Assembly (NCBI GenBank): GCA_025351145.1
Contig: JANXWM010000571.1
Location: 1 to 15,234, forward strand
Origin: Chitinophagaceae bacterium
Lineage (GTDB): Bacteria; Bacteroidota; Bacteroidia; Chitinophagales; Chitinophagaceae
Reading direction: 5' to 3'
Length of the DNA stretch: 15,234 bases
Positions 1-7,557 of this stretch are shown piece after piece. Below the pieces are notes generated by a model. That model saw only the letters and a program-made list of their open reading frames with translations, did not search any database and was not told where the DNA came from. The position numbers and the translations under genes are program-made. Each line of letters opens with the position of its first letter. Position 1 is the first letter of the stretch.

Positions 1-371
1 TTTGCATCATCAAGGTTCTTTTGCCGCTTTTGTGTATCGGCATGATGCATTTCTGCAGACGAACCAAGGTCAACAAATTTTAATTGCTTTTCCTCCATTT
101 GCTTTAGTGTGGCAGCAATGTTTGCAGAGCTATTAAATTCTTTACATTTTGCAAGATCCAGTTCGCGCAATATGCCACGTACTTCAAGACCGTTGTAATT
201 ATTTTCTGCTGCAAAGCTGATGATCTTTTCAAACGCCCAGTCTGGGCAGCCAAGTGTTGAGAAAGATAAAAGTGGCATATTTTTTTTGTAAGTAAATGCA
301 GAGCCAGCAAATGCAGCAGCCATTAAACCAGTACCTGTTTTTAAAAAATCCCTGCGTGAAGAAAGGCGCAT
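1..371 (-). CDS. Sugar phosphate isomerase/epimerase-like protein with Tat signal (partial, 3' end outside window)
   Basis: This frame opens with ATG at 371 and stays open for 123 codons to the window edge, so the C-terminal part is missing. The N-terminus reads MRLSSRRDFLKTGTGLMAAA, a twin-arginine export signal (RRDFLK) followed by a hydrophobic alanine/glycine stretch, so the protein is probably exported folded. After it come LSFSTLGCPDWAFEKII and ENNYNGLEVRGI, which resemble the first strands of xylose isomerase-like TIM barrels (AP endonuclease family 2), where a substrate-facing strand carries a GxEVR/GIE-type sequence. Exported Tat-dependent members of this family are common in Bacteroidota near sugar-use genes, but their substrates are mostly unknown. 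The catalytic metal ligands would lie in the missing part, so no reaction can be named. It points the same way as the PD40 gene behind it, across a 90 bp gap. Confidence 0.8.
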   Translation of the reverse strand, partial: MRLSSRRDFLKTGTGLMAAAFAGSAFTYKKNMPLLSFSTLGCPDWAFEKIISFAAENNYNGLEVRGILRELDLAKCKEFNSSANIAATLKQMEEKQLKFVDLGSSAEMHHADTQKRQKNLDDA

Positions 372-461
372 GATGAGTAAGTTAAAGTGTGAAGCAATGT
401 TAAGTTTACAGGCTACAAGTTAGCGAAATCTCATTTTAAACAGACAATGAAACTATTCCCT

Positions 462-1427
462 TTACCTGTCTATAATTTCATCTGCACGCATCCAGTAAAT
501 GTTATCTGAACCGTTTAAAGCAGCATTTAAAACAGCGTGCAGGTTTTGTAAAGTCTGCCTTTGTGAAAAAGGTATTTTAAGATTGCTCCTGTTGCTGGTA
601 AAAAAGAAATATTTTTTATCAGGGGTTATATAAGGACAATAATCAAGTACCGTTGAATTTACTTTATTACCAAGGTTATAAGCCGCAAGCCATTTTCCAT
701 TGCTATCCTTTTTGCTGATGTAAATATCTCCCCCGCCGAGGTCATCTGCTTTTCCGTAAACACTAAAGAGAATAAACTTTTCATCGGGATCAACAAATGC
801 ATTGAATTCATCAGCTGTGGAATTTATTTCATCGGGCAAGCTTTCTGCAGGTTGGTACTGATTGTTTTCTAACCTGCAGATCATAATATCTTCATCCCTG
901 TTTTCAACTGCCCGTGTAAAATAAATATTGCCGCTTTTCGTAACAGATGCGTAGTATTCATTTTTATCAGAGTTTACCGGTACACCCATATTCTGCGGAT
1001 TTATCCATGCGCCATCATCTTTTGTTACAAACCATATGTCATAATCTTTTCTTTTTCCTGCTCCACTTAATGGCCTGTTGGATGAAAAATAAAGTTTGGA
1101 TCCGTCTGGCGAGAATGCCGGTTCCATATCGCTGTACAGGCCGGAAAAAGGGGCGACTTCAGGCGCTGTCCATTTGCCGTTTATTTTCTTTGAATAAAGA
1201 ATGGCATTAACTACACCATTCGATGATTGCAGCGTATAAAACATTTCATCTCCATTTGGAGAAATGGCCATGTCCCTATTGCCAAATTGATCGGATATTG
1301 TTCCTTCGGCAAAAATAACTACTGAATCTTCGGCAACAGGCTGGTTGAAATATTGATTATTTAGTGATTTTGTTTGTTGAGCTCTTGCTGTTGTGACAAT
1401 AAGCAGCAGGAAAAAGATGTATCGCAT
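462..1427 (-). CDS. Secreted PD40 (WD40-like TolB-type) beta-propeller protein
   Basis: The 321-residue product starts with a Sec signal peptide (MRYIFFLLLIVTTARAQ, probable cleavage near ARA-Q) and has no lipobox cysteine, so it should reach the periplasm or be secreted. The rest is made of PD40 repeats: AISPNGDEMFYT (about 54-65), AFSPDGSKLYFSSNRP (about 104-119), VTKSGNIYFTRA, FVDPDEKFILFS and ITPDKKYFFFTSNRS (about 268-282). Each is a beta-propeller blade of the TolB/PD40 type, often followed by DIW/DIYI strands. Such proteins bind proteins or glycans; no catalytic motif is visible. It has no OmpA-like C-terminal domain, unlike many PD40 proteins of this phylum. It is transcribed divergently from the M61 peptidase across a 283 bp spacer. 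The fold is certain, the partner unknown. Confidence 0.85.
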   Translation of the reverse strand: MRYIFFLLLIVTTARAQQTKSLNNQYFNQPVAEDSVVIFAEGTISDQFGNRDMAISPNGDEMFYTLQSSNGVVNAILYSKKINGKWTAPEVAPFSGLYSDMEPAFSPDGSKLYFSSNRPLSGAGKRKDYDIWFVTKDDGAWINPQNMGVPVNSDKNEYYASVTKSGNIYFTRAVENRDEDIMICRLENNQYQPAESLPDEINSTADEFNAFVDPDEKFILFSVYGKADDLGGGDIYISKKDSNGKWLAAYNLGNKVNSTVLDYCPYITPDKKYFFFTSNRSNLKIPFSQRQTLQNLHAVLNAALNGSDNIYWMRADEIIDR

Positions 1428-1542
1428 AAGATGTTTTGAACGGAAAAATTAGAAAACATTTTATGAAACAGAGGTATTGTTTTTATAAGCGGTAAAGAAA
1501 GTTTTATTCTTGAAAAAGCACACGATTTTTATCCTGATTCTT

Positions 1543-1616
1543 TGCTGCCAAAAGTTATACAGTACAAGAGTGCGACGCAAGTAAAGCTTCATTATTGTTT
1601 TGAGCCCGGCTAAAAA
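1543..1616 (+). repeat. Interspersed repeat copy 1
   Basis: The core GTACAAGAGTGCGACGCAA starts at 1562 and the tail AGCCCGGCTAAAAA ends at 1616. The middle contains AAGCTTCATTATTG, close to copies 3, 10 and 12. A weaker 5' extension with TTGCTGCCAAAAGTTATA begins near 1543. It sits in the divergent spacer (1428-1710) between the PD40 and M61 genes, head towards PD40 and tail towards M61. Nothing else is recognised in that spacer. Confidence 0.9.
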
Positions 1617-1710
1617 TTGCCTTTAATCATTTGTTAAGTAAACTCATCCAAAAGTTTGCGTGGCTGAATTCGGGATGCATTTAATTGCGCTTTCAAATAA
1701 ACTGTGCAGT

Positions 1711-3570
1711 ATGTATAAGAGAATTTTTTTTTCAGGAATGCTACTGAGTTTTTTTTGTAATTCTTCTTTTGCTCAAAAAAACAGTGCATACAAATTTACC
1801 ATTGACCTGGTAAATGTAAGTGACGATAAAGTGAAAGTAGAATTGCTTGTGCCCGCAATTAAGCAAGCGGCCATTACTTATCACATCCCCAAGATTGTTC
1901 CGGGCACTTATTCTGAAGACGATTATGGAAGGTATATTGAACAGTTTCAGGCATTTGATAAAAAGGGTAATGGACTTACCGTTACAAGAACAGACGTAAA
2001 CAGCTGGGCTATTTCAAACGCTGATAAATTGTATAAACTTACGTACCTGGTGAATGACTCCTACGATGACTCAACCACCAAACAGGTAATCTTTGAACCG
2101 GCAGGAAGCAATATTCAAAAAGATACCAACTATGTTATAAACAATCATTGCTTTCTTGGTTATTTCGACGATATGAAAAATATTGCCTATGAGGTAAATG
2201 TGACTCACCCGGCAAACATGTATGGCAGCACCGCTTTAACTGATCATGATAACAGCGCTGTTAATGATAAATTTATTACCGAATCTTATAACAGGATTGT
2301 TGATAATCCTTTTATGTATGATGCGCCTGATACAACCATTATAAAAGTTGGTGGCACGGATGTGCTGATCAGTGTTTATTCGCCAACAAAAAAAATAACT
2401 TCTAAATTTCTTGCACAAAAATTAGATACACTTTTACAGGCACAGGGAAAATACCTTGGAGGAAAACTGCCGGTAGATAAATATGCTTTTCTTGTTTACT
2501 TTAACGATAAGCGTGGTTATTCCGGCGGCGAGGGTGCACTTGAGCATTCTTACTGCTCCATGTATTATTATCCTGAAAGATCAGCGGAGCAAATGGCTGT
2601 GGAATTTACAGACCATGCTGCACATGAATTTTTTCATATTATAACGCCACTTACTATTCACTCAGAAGAAATACAGTTCTTTGATTTCAACAGCCCAAAA
2701 ATGTCTCGACATTTGTGGTTTTATGAAGGCTCAACAGAATACCATGCCAACATGGTGCAGGAAAAATATGGCATGATAAAACCTGAGGAATTGCTCGACA
2801 GGTTTAGCGCTAAAATTACCAATTCAAGAACAAGGTATAATGATACTGTACCCATGACCACCATGAGCAGCCAGGTGCTGGGTATCTACAAAAAGCAGTT
2901 TGGCAATGTTTACCAAAAGGGTGCATTGATCAACATGTGCCTTGATATAAAACTGCTGCAATTATCAAACGGTAAATATGGTATTATGAATTTAATCCAT
3001 GATCTCTCAAATAAATACGGAAAGCAAAAAGGATTTAAGGATGATGAGTTCTTTAACGACATTGAAAAATTTACGTACCCTGAAATAAGGCAATTTTTAG
3101 ATACTTATGTAGCGTGCAACAAGCCTCTGCCGCTTGAAGATGTTCTAAATATTATCGGGGTAAAATTTCAAATGGAAATTGAAACAAAAGACAGCACTTT
3201 TTCAATGGGTAAAATTTCGATGAGTTATAACCCTGCCTCAGGGAGAATGGTAGTGGCAGATACTGCAGGCATGAATACACTCGGCAAACAAATGGCCTAT
3301 CATAAAGGCGATGAAATTATTTCAGTTAATGGTACCGAAGTTAACGGCGCCAATGCCGGTAGCATCTTCAGGAACTTAGGAAATACTTCAAAACCTGGCG
3401 ACGATCTTATTGTAAAAGTGATTCGTAAAGATGAGGCAGGAAATGAATCTACTATTGAATTGAAAGGACCAATGACAAAATTCCCTGTTAAAAAAATCAA
3501 TGTTCTCAGCTTCAATCCAAATGCAGATCAGAAGCAGCTTATGTTAAGAGAGAAATGGTTGAGGCCATAG
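1711..3570 (+). CDS. Secreted M61-family metallopeptidase with C-terminal PDZ domain
   Basis: The 619-residue product (numbered from ATG 1711) resembles the M61 glycyl aminopeptidase family. The ATG at 1711 is preferred over an in-frame one at 1660 because it is followed at once by a typical signal peptide (MYKRIFFSGMLLSFF, cleavage near SFA-Q). An N-terminal beta-rich M61 domain comes first, with VPGTYSEDDYGRYI. The catalytic zinc site is HEFFH (H305, E306, H309), and the third ligand is probably E339 in WFYEGSTEY, in the family order HExxH then EGxTxY. GGEGALEHSYCS, just before the zinc site, matches the conserved strand of the family. A PDZ domain fills roughly 490-590 (KGDEIISVNGTEV, PGDDLIVKVIRK). 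It should hydrolyse peptides outside the cytoplasm; the specificity cannot be read. It converges with the MpaB-like gene. Confidence 0.92.
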   Translation: MYKRIFFSGMLLSFFCNSSFAQKNSAYKFTIDLVNVSDDKVKVELLVPAIKQAAITYHIPKIVPGTYSEDDYGRYIEQFQAFDKKGNGLTVTRTDVNSWAISNADKLYKLTYLVNDSYDDSTTKQVIFEPAGSNIQKDTNYVINNHCFLGYFDDMKNIAYEVNVTHPANMYGSTALTDHDNSAVNDKFITESYNRIVDNPFMYDAPDTTIIKVGGTDVLISVYSPTKKITSKFLAQKLDTLLQAQGKYLGGKLPVDKYAFLVYFNDKRGYSGGEGALEHSYCSMYYYPERSAEQMAVEFTDHAAHEFFHIITPLTIHSEEIQFFDFNSPKMSRHLWFYEGSTEYHANMVQEKYGMIKPEELLDRFSAKITNSRTRYNDTVPMTTMSSQVLGIYKKQFGNVYQKGALINMCLDIKLLQLSNGKYGIMNLIHDLSNKYGKQKGFKDDEFFNDIEKFTYPEIRQFLDTYVACNKPLPLEDVLNIIGVKFQMEIETKDSTFSMGKISMSYNPASGRMVVADTAGMNTLGKQMAYHKGDEIISVNGTEVNGANAGSIFRNLGNTSKPGDDLIVKVIRKDEAGNESTIELKGPMTKFPVKKINVLSFNPNADQKQLMLREKWLRP

Positions 3571-3590
3571 TTGTAAAAATAATTTTGTTG

Positions 3591-3637
3591 CAGGCTTAGG
3601 AGCTTTACTCATCGTCCCTTGTGTCACTCACTTGTAC
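3591..3637 (-). repeat. Interspersed repeat copy 2 (degenerate)
   Basis: Read on the minus strand it begins GTACAAGTGAGTGACACAA at 3637, three to four changes from the common core, then GGGACGAT and ends near CTAAGCCTG with a weak A-run. It lies 20 bp after the M61 stop codon and faces copy 3 head to head across 39 bp. Confidence 0.75.
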
Positions 3638-3676
3638 GTTCGGAACTTTATGCAGCAGCTGCTCCTTATTCCAACA

Positions 3677-3737
3677 GTACAAGAGTGCGACGCAACGGAT
3701 GCTTAATAGTATTCCTGCTGCCCGGCTCAAAAAAAAA
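3677..3737 (+). repeat. Interspersed repeat copy 3
   Basis: The intact core GTACAAGAGTGCGACGCAA begins at 3677, the middle holds GCTTAATAGTATTC, and the tail GCCCGGCTCA is followed by a nine-base A-run. Together with copy 2 and the spacer (which centres on AGCAGCTGCT) it forms an imperfect palindrome of about 145 bp between two convergent genes. Confidence 0.92.
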
Positions 3738-3767
3738 TGACAGCAAATTTTACAAGTGAAATAAAAC

Positions 3768-4532
3768 TTATACTGGTGCAGTATCCAACGCCTTTATCTG
3801 CGTTTTATAAGCCGAAGGAAGTATCAGTGATTTTATAAACCAATCAATCTTTACCAGCCTGCATATTTTATAAATTGAAAGTGCCGGAGTTAAAAAAGAA
3901 ACCCTTCCCAATTTCAATAATTTACTCACTCTTTCAGGAACCACAAGTAACTGCGATTCGAGGAGAATAATATACCGCATGCTGCCGAGATGCTTTTTAT
4001 ACTGCTTATAAAGATCAATAGTAAAATGACTGCTTTCCAGGTTTTGCTGAATATGCTCTGCCCGCATCAGCAGCCATTGACTGTAACCGGAAGGCAAACC
4101 TTTTATTCCCATCCGGTCTCCAACCCTATAAAACACGTTAAATACTTCTTCCTTTTCTTCGTTAGTTAATTTTCTTTCAAGAAGCTCAAAAGATGCTATT
4201 GAATAATGGATAAGCATAAACAGCACATCGCGGTAAGCCCATTCTGGTATGGATGTTCCGCGGTTTGTTTCAACCGCTGAATGAATGGCACGCATTGTAT
4301 CGATAGCTTTGTATGCTGCGGTTATTTCTGAGAAAACTATCTTGCGGGCATAAGTTACTGTAGAAAATAATCTTTCCAGTGGATCGGCAGGAAGACGGCC
4401 GGTAAAGTAAAGCCAGTCTACAGCTTTGTTTAATGAGAACTCTGCAGCAGTGCCTGCAAATATGAAAAGAATGGTATCTGCTTTCCCCCATATTTCTCTT
4501 ACAACTGATTCTTTGGATACAAAAAATTCCAT
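3768..4532 (-). CDS. MpaB/rubber-oxygenase-like family protein (DUF2236)
   Basis: The 254-residue product shows the pattern of the DUF2236 family, which includes fungal MpaB and bacterial latex-clearing oxygenases. An N-terminal helix resembling the family start (WGKADTILFIFAGTAAEF) leads to a region with a possible R-x-x-H motif (TMRAIHSAV, R81 and H84). This is followed by AYRDVLFMLIHYSIASFELL (H109 in the place where family members have a histidine heme ligand) and then the conserved end of the domain VFYRVGDRMGIKGLP. Characterised relatives are b-type heme oxygenases that cleave carbon-carbon double bonds; many bacterial members have no known substrate. There is no signal peptide, so a cytoplasmic or membrane-associated location is likely. 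It is 132 bp from the GH3-like gene on the same strand, with a repeat between. The family assignment is from residue patterns only. Confidence 0.75.
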   Translation of the reverse strand: MEFFVSKESVVREIWGKADTILFIFAGTAAEFSLNKAVDWLYFTGRLPADPLERLFSTVTYARKIVFSEITAAYKAIDTMRAIHSAVETNRGTSIPEWAYRDVLFMLIHYSIASFELLERKLTNEEKEEVFNVFYRVGDRMGIKGLPSGYSQWLLMRAEHIQQNLESSHFTIDLYKQYKKHLGSMRYIILLESQLLVVPERVSKLLKLGRVSFLTPALSIYKICRLVKIDWFIKSLILPSAYKTQIKALDTAPV

Positions 4533-4605
4533 AGGTTTTAACTGATAAAAATATCTCTGTGATTAGCTCAAAAATAATACGGGAAAAGCTGACCACGGCT
4601 ATAGC

Positions 4606-4662
4606 GTACAAGAGTGCGACGCAAGGAACGATCACCAAAGAACTTTAGCCTGGTCAATAAAT
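4606..4662 (+). repeat. Interspersed repeat copy 4
   Basis: The intact core GTACAAGAGTGCGACGCAA begins at 4606, followed by GGAACGATCACCAA (the middle shared with copy 11) and a decayed tail CTTTAGCCTGGTCAATAAA. The 5' extension AAAAGCTGACCACGG resembles that of copy 6. It ends within 3 bp of the stop codon of the GH3-like gene (4665), tail towards that gene. Confidence 0.9.
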
Positions 4663-4664
4663 TT

Positions 4665-6191
4665 TTATACCAGTTCTCCTTTTAAAAACTTGTTCCAGTC
4701 TTCGAGCATTCGGCCTTTTAATACCCGGGGGAATTTATGTTGGCCGCCTATTTTGCCTTTAAGGCGCATGAATTCCATAAACCTTTCTTCGGGCAATACA
4801 TCGAGGAATATTTCTTTCAACGCACTCTTGCGCTCAACTGCATAATCATCATTGATCTCTTTTAGTTTTTCATCAATCTTTATGCGCAGTGTTTCTGAAT
4901 TTATTTTATCGTCGCTGGCAACATACCAGTGGTGGGCAAAAAAATTGCCATAGGGTTTACCTACCACGGTGTACTCTGGTATGCACACATTCATTTCGTC
5001 GCTGACAAGCTGAATGGCTTTGTTCATATTGTCTACACTCAGGTGCTCGCCCACAAGGCTTAAAAAATGTTTGGTGCGGCCGGTGATCACTATTTCGCAG
5101 CGGTCTTTATCTGTAAACCTGATGGTATCGCCAATAAGGTAACGCCATGCGCCGGCATTGGTGCTGATGAGCAGGGCGTAATCTTTTCCTTCTTCTACTT
5201 CGTGAATCATAAGCGTTTCGGGATTGGCAACGAGGTCGCCGTTGTCATCGAAATTTTTATAATCGAATGGAATGAATTCGTGAAAAATATGCTGGCTGGT
5301 TACCAGCCGCATACCATGCGCATTCTGCCTGTCCTGGTAAGCAATAAAACCCTCGCTTGCCAAATACGTTTCAATATAAGTAATCGGTTTGCCAAGCAAT
5401 TTTTCGAAGCCTTTTTTATAGGGTTCAAAGCTTACACCTCCGTGAACAAAAAAATCGAGGTTGGGCCATATATCGTGAATGGTGTTGAGATTATAACGCT
5501 CAATTATTTTCTCCATGCACATCTGTATCCATGCTGGTACGCCCACAACAAAACCAATATCCCACTCAGGGGCTTTTAGTACAATATCTTCTAATTTTTT
5601 ATCCCAGTCTTTTTCCCTGGCTATCTTTTTGCCGGGCTTATAAAATGGCTGAAACCAGAACGGGGCTTTCTTTGCCGTAATACCGCTAAGGTCGCCTGAA
5701 TAATAACCTGCGCCTTTTTGCAATGCTGTGCTGCCGCCAATCATGAGCCAACCTTTGCCAAGAGAACGTACGGGAATATCGTGGTAATTGCGCAGGCTGA
5801 GCAACTGTTTTATCATTACATAACGGTTGCCTTTTAGCAGGTCGGCTGTTATGGGCAAATACTTGCTTGATGCTTCACTGGTGCCGCTGCTGAGTGCGTA
5901 AAATTTTATTTTACCGGGCCAGCAAACATCAGGTTTTCCTTCGAGTGATTTATGCCACCATTCGGCATAAATACTGCTGTAGTTGTACACCGGAACTGTT
6001 TCCTGGAATTTTTTGCCTACATGCCTGCTCATCAGTATTTCATCGAAACGGTACTTTTGGCCAAACTCAGTAAACCTGGCTTTGCGGAGCAGTTTTTTTA
6101 ATACACGCAGTTGTTGCCATCTTGGGTCGTTTGTCGGCAATCTCAGGGCTTTTGCTACACTATTTGGAAGCTGAATATCAAATAATGGCAT
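4665..6191 (-). CDS. GH3-family acyl-adenylating (amido synthetase-like) enzyme
   Basis: The 508-residue protein has the full length and motif order of the GH3 family, relatives of the ANL adenylating enzymes known from plants as acyl-acid amido synthetases. Motif 1 for phosphate binding is YALSSGTSEASSKYLPIT (SSGTSE at 101-106). Motif 2 is TYLASEG (276-281), and motif 3 is YLIGDTIRF (about 351-359) just before the hinge to the small C-terminal domain, which begins near ITGRTKHFLSLVGEHLS. The chemistry would be ATP-dependent activation of a carboxylic acid followed by transfer to an amine; bacterial substrates are largely unknown and cannot be read here. There is no signal peptide, so it should act in the cytoplasm. 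The gene stands alone, with repeats on both sides. Confidence 0.9.
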   Translation of the reverse strand: MPLFDIQLPNSVAKALRLPTNDPRWQQLRVLKKLLRKARFTEFGQKYRFDEILMSRHVGKKFQETVPVYNYSSIYAEWWHKSLEGKPDVCWPGKIKFYALSSGTSEASSKYLPITADLLKGNRYVMIKQLLSLRNYHDIPVRSLGKGWLMIGGSTALQKGAGYYSGDLSGITAKKAPFWFQPFYKPGKKIAREKDWDKKLEDIVLKAPEWDIGFVVGVPAWIQMCMEKIIERYNLNTIHDIWPNLDFFVHGGVSFEPYKKGFEKLLGKPITYIETYLASEGFIAYQDRQNAHGMRLVTSQHIFHEFIPFDYKNFDDNGDLVANPETLMIHEVEEGKDYALLISTNAGAWRYLIGDTIRFTDKDRCEIVITGRTKHFLSLVGEHLSVDNMNKAIQLVSDEMNVCIPEYTVVGKPYGNFFAHHWYVASDDKINSETLRIKIDEKLKEINDDYAVERKSALKEIFLDVLPEERFMEFMRLKGKIGGQHKFPRVLKGRMLEDWNKFLKGELV

Positions 6192-6299
6192 GCGAACAAG
6201 GGATTTAAAAAACGAATCTACGTTAAAAGACTTTACTCTGTGTTGTTATAACCCTGTTTTGTGGATTGCTGGTGTATTTTAAGGATTAATTGAGTGCAA

Positions 6300-6359
6300 T
6301 TTTTTTGTACCCGGCAGAAGAATAATGAATTGACCGTTCCTTGCGTCGCACTATTGTAC
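6300..6359 (-). repeat. Interspersed repeat copy 5
   Basis: On the minus strand it reads GTACAATAGTGCGACGCAA from 6359, then GGAACGGTCAATTC, and ends TGCCGGGTAC followed by a seven-base A-run. Its 5' extension matches that of copy 6 in several blocks (TGCT, CAGCC, a poorly conserved middle, then AACxGTAC), so the similarity goes well beyond the core. Confidence 0.9.
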
Positions 6360-6456
6360 TGTTGAATATTGCTGAACTGCAGGCTGTATAGCAAAATGGT
6401 TGTTTTTTATAGCAAGCTTTATGCTGAGCAGCCCAAAGCTGAATAAGGTTGTGAAC

Positions 6457-6517
6457 GTACAAGGGTGCGACGCAAGTGAAGCTGAGGAGAATTAATTTGC
6501 CGGGTACATAAAAAAAA
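6457..6517 (+). repeat. Interspersed repeat copy 6
   Basis: The core GTACAAGGGTGCGACGCAA starts at 6457 (one change). The 3' half GAGAATTAATTTGCCGGGTA is shared with copy 7. The tail ends in an A-run at 6511-6517 that runs directly into the tRNA-Ser terminator. With copy 5 it makes a head-to-head inverted pair whose outer ends are both CCGGGTAC. Confidence 0.92.
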
Positions 6518-6542
6518 CCTGTAAACTAATTTTACAGGTTTT
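6514..6542 (-). terminator. Rho-independent terminator of tRNA-Ser (possibly bidirectional)
   Basis: A perfect 12 bp stem, AAAACCTGTAAA with TTTACAGGTTTT, closes a 5-base loop. On the minus strand it is followed by a long T-run and lies just after the tRNA 3' end. On the plus strand the tail TTTTATTATTTT is also U-rich, so it may work both ways. The minus-strand T-run is the complement of the A-run of repeat copy 6. Confidence 0.85.
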
Positions 6543-6551
6543 ATTATTTTG

Positions 6552-6638
6552 CGGAGAGTAAGAGATTCGAACTCTTGATACAGTTTCCCGTATACACACT
6601 TTCCAGGCGTGCTCCTTCAACCACTCGGACAACTCTCC
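6552..6638 (-). tRNA. tRNA-Ser (anticodon GGA)
   Basis: An 87-base class II tRNA. The acceptor stem is GGAGAGT pairing with ACTCTCC, with discriminator G at 6552. The D-arm has GAGTGGTTGAAGG. The anticodon loop CTGGAAA contains GGA, reading UCC. A long variable arm (about TACGGGAAACTGTA) is typical of serine tRNAs, and the T-arm is AGAGTTCGAATCTCT. The CCA end is not encoded (CAA follows the discriminator), so it must be added after transcription. It lies 34 bp behind tatD on the same strand, so it may be partly read through from there. Confidence 0.97.
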
Positions 6639-6672
6639 ATCTTTTGGGGGCTGCAAAAATAATGTTCTGAAA

Positions 6673-7440
6673 TCAGTTGCCGAATATTTTTTCTGCATTG
6701 GCTGTGGTAATGGCCGCAACCTCTTCTGTAGAAATGTTTTTAACCTCTGCAAGTTTATTTACAATGTATTCGAGGTAACTGCTTTCATTTCTTTTGCCGC
6801 GGAATGGAACCGGCGTTAAATAGGGCGAATCGGTTTCCAGAACAATATGCTCAAGGTCTATATCTTTTATCACTTCCTGCAAACCTGCGTTTTTATAAGT
6901 AAGCACACCGCCTATGCCCAATAGAAATTGCATGTCAATAATTGCTTTTGCATTTTCATAGTTACCACTGAAGCAATGAAAGATCCCTTTTAACCCTTTA
7001 ACGGCAAACGGTTTAACGGTATCGATGGTTTCCTGCATGGCGTTGCGTGTATGAATTACTATTGGCAAATGGCGCTCTAATGCCCACTGCATCTGCATTT
7101 CAAAGGCTTCGTATTGTTGTGCGGTAAAAGTTTTATCCCAGTAAAAATCGAGGCCGATTTCGCCAATGGCCACAAACGGTCTTTTATTGAGCCAGCCTTC
7201 TGCAAGTTGCAGCTCAGCTTTATAATTTCCTTTTACCGAGCAGGGATGCAACCCCATCATGGCAATACATTCGCCTGGGAATAACGCTTCCAGCGCAAGC
7301 TGGTCAGCCGTTGTTTCACTGTCTATTGAAGGCAGATAAAATTTACTTACGCCATTTTTTTTTGCCCTGCCTATTGTTTCATGAATGTCTTTTTTAAATT
7401 CGTCCAGGTACAAATGGCAATGAGTATCAATTAATTTCAT
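6673..7440 (-). CDS. tatD: TatD-family metal-dependent hydrolase (DNase)
   Basis: The 255-residue product has family-typical length and all metal ligands of the TatD barrel. H7 and H9 are in DTHCHL, E94 in AIGEIGLDFYW, H130 in IVIHTRNA, H155 in GIFHCFSG and D204 in LETDSPYLTP. The family comprises cytoplasmic two-metal hydrolases; characterised members act as 3'-5' DNases on single-stranded or damaged DNA, and some have other hydrolase roles. Despite the name it is not part of the Tat translocon. The ATG at 7440 gives the standard N-terminus MKLIDTHCHLY. It stands 34 bp ahead of tRNA-Ser and could be co-transcribed with it. The gene symbol reflects the family; ycfH/yabD-type paralogues cannot be separated by eye. 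Confidence 0.93.
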   Translation of the reverse strand: MKLIDTHCHLYLDEFKKDIHETIGRAKKNGVSKFYLPSIDSETTADQLALEALFPGECIAMMGLHPCSVKGNYKAELQLAEGWLNKRPFVAIGEIGLDFYWDKTFTAQQYEAFEMQMQWALERHLPIVIHTRNAMQETIDTVKPFAVKGLKGIFHCFSGNYENAKAIIDMQFLLGIGGVLTYKNAGLQEVIKDIDLEHIVLETDSPYLTPVPFRGKRNESSYLEYIVNKLAEVKNISTEEVAAITTANAEKIFGN

Positions 7441-7513
7441 GGGTCCTTGTTTAACCTTTGAGTTTATGCAATTTTAGCTTCAAAAACTCCTTTTAAAAAA
7501 TATTATAATTGGT

Positions 7514-7544
7514 TTTGGTAGTTTAAATGAAAGCACTACATTTG
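7514..7544 (+). promoter_or_regulatory. Bacteroidota-type sigma-A promoter candidate
   Basis: TTTG at 7514-7517 and TACATTTG at 7537-7544 are separated by 19 bp, matching the Bacteroidota pattern of TTTG and TAnnTTTG. Transcription would begin near 7549-7552, just before the TPP-like leader. No plus-strand gene lies downstream, so its target is unclear. Confidence 0.5.
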
Positions 7545-7557
7545 ATCTGTTTTCATA

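Larger units (their letters stand above)
6192..6551. other. Intergenic gap of 360 bp with two head-to-head repeats and a terminator
   Basis: The gap lies between the start of the GH3-like gene and the 3' end of tRNA-Ser. It holds repeat copies 5 and 6 with a 97 bp spacer and the tRNA terminator. I see no gene in 6192-6299, which must contain the promoter of the GH3-like gene; no clear TAnnTTTG motif with correct spacing was found. Confidence 0.7.

Noticed and set aside
5067..5579. Antisense frame of 170 codons within the GH3-like gene
   Set aside because: The opposite strand encodes all GH3 motifs; this frame has no recognisable domain and is a typical shadow.
6492..6752. Open frame of 86 codons on the minus strand
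   Set aside because: It covers the tRNA-Ser gene, its terminator and the end of tatD in another frame, and resembles no protein family.
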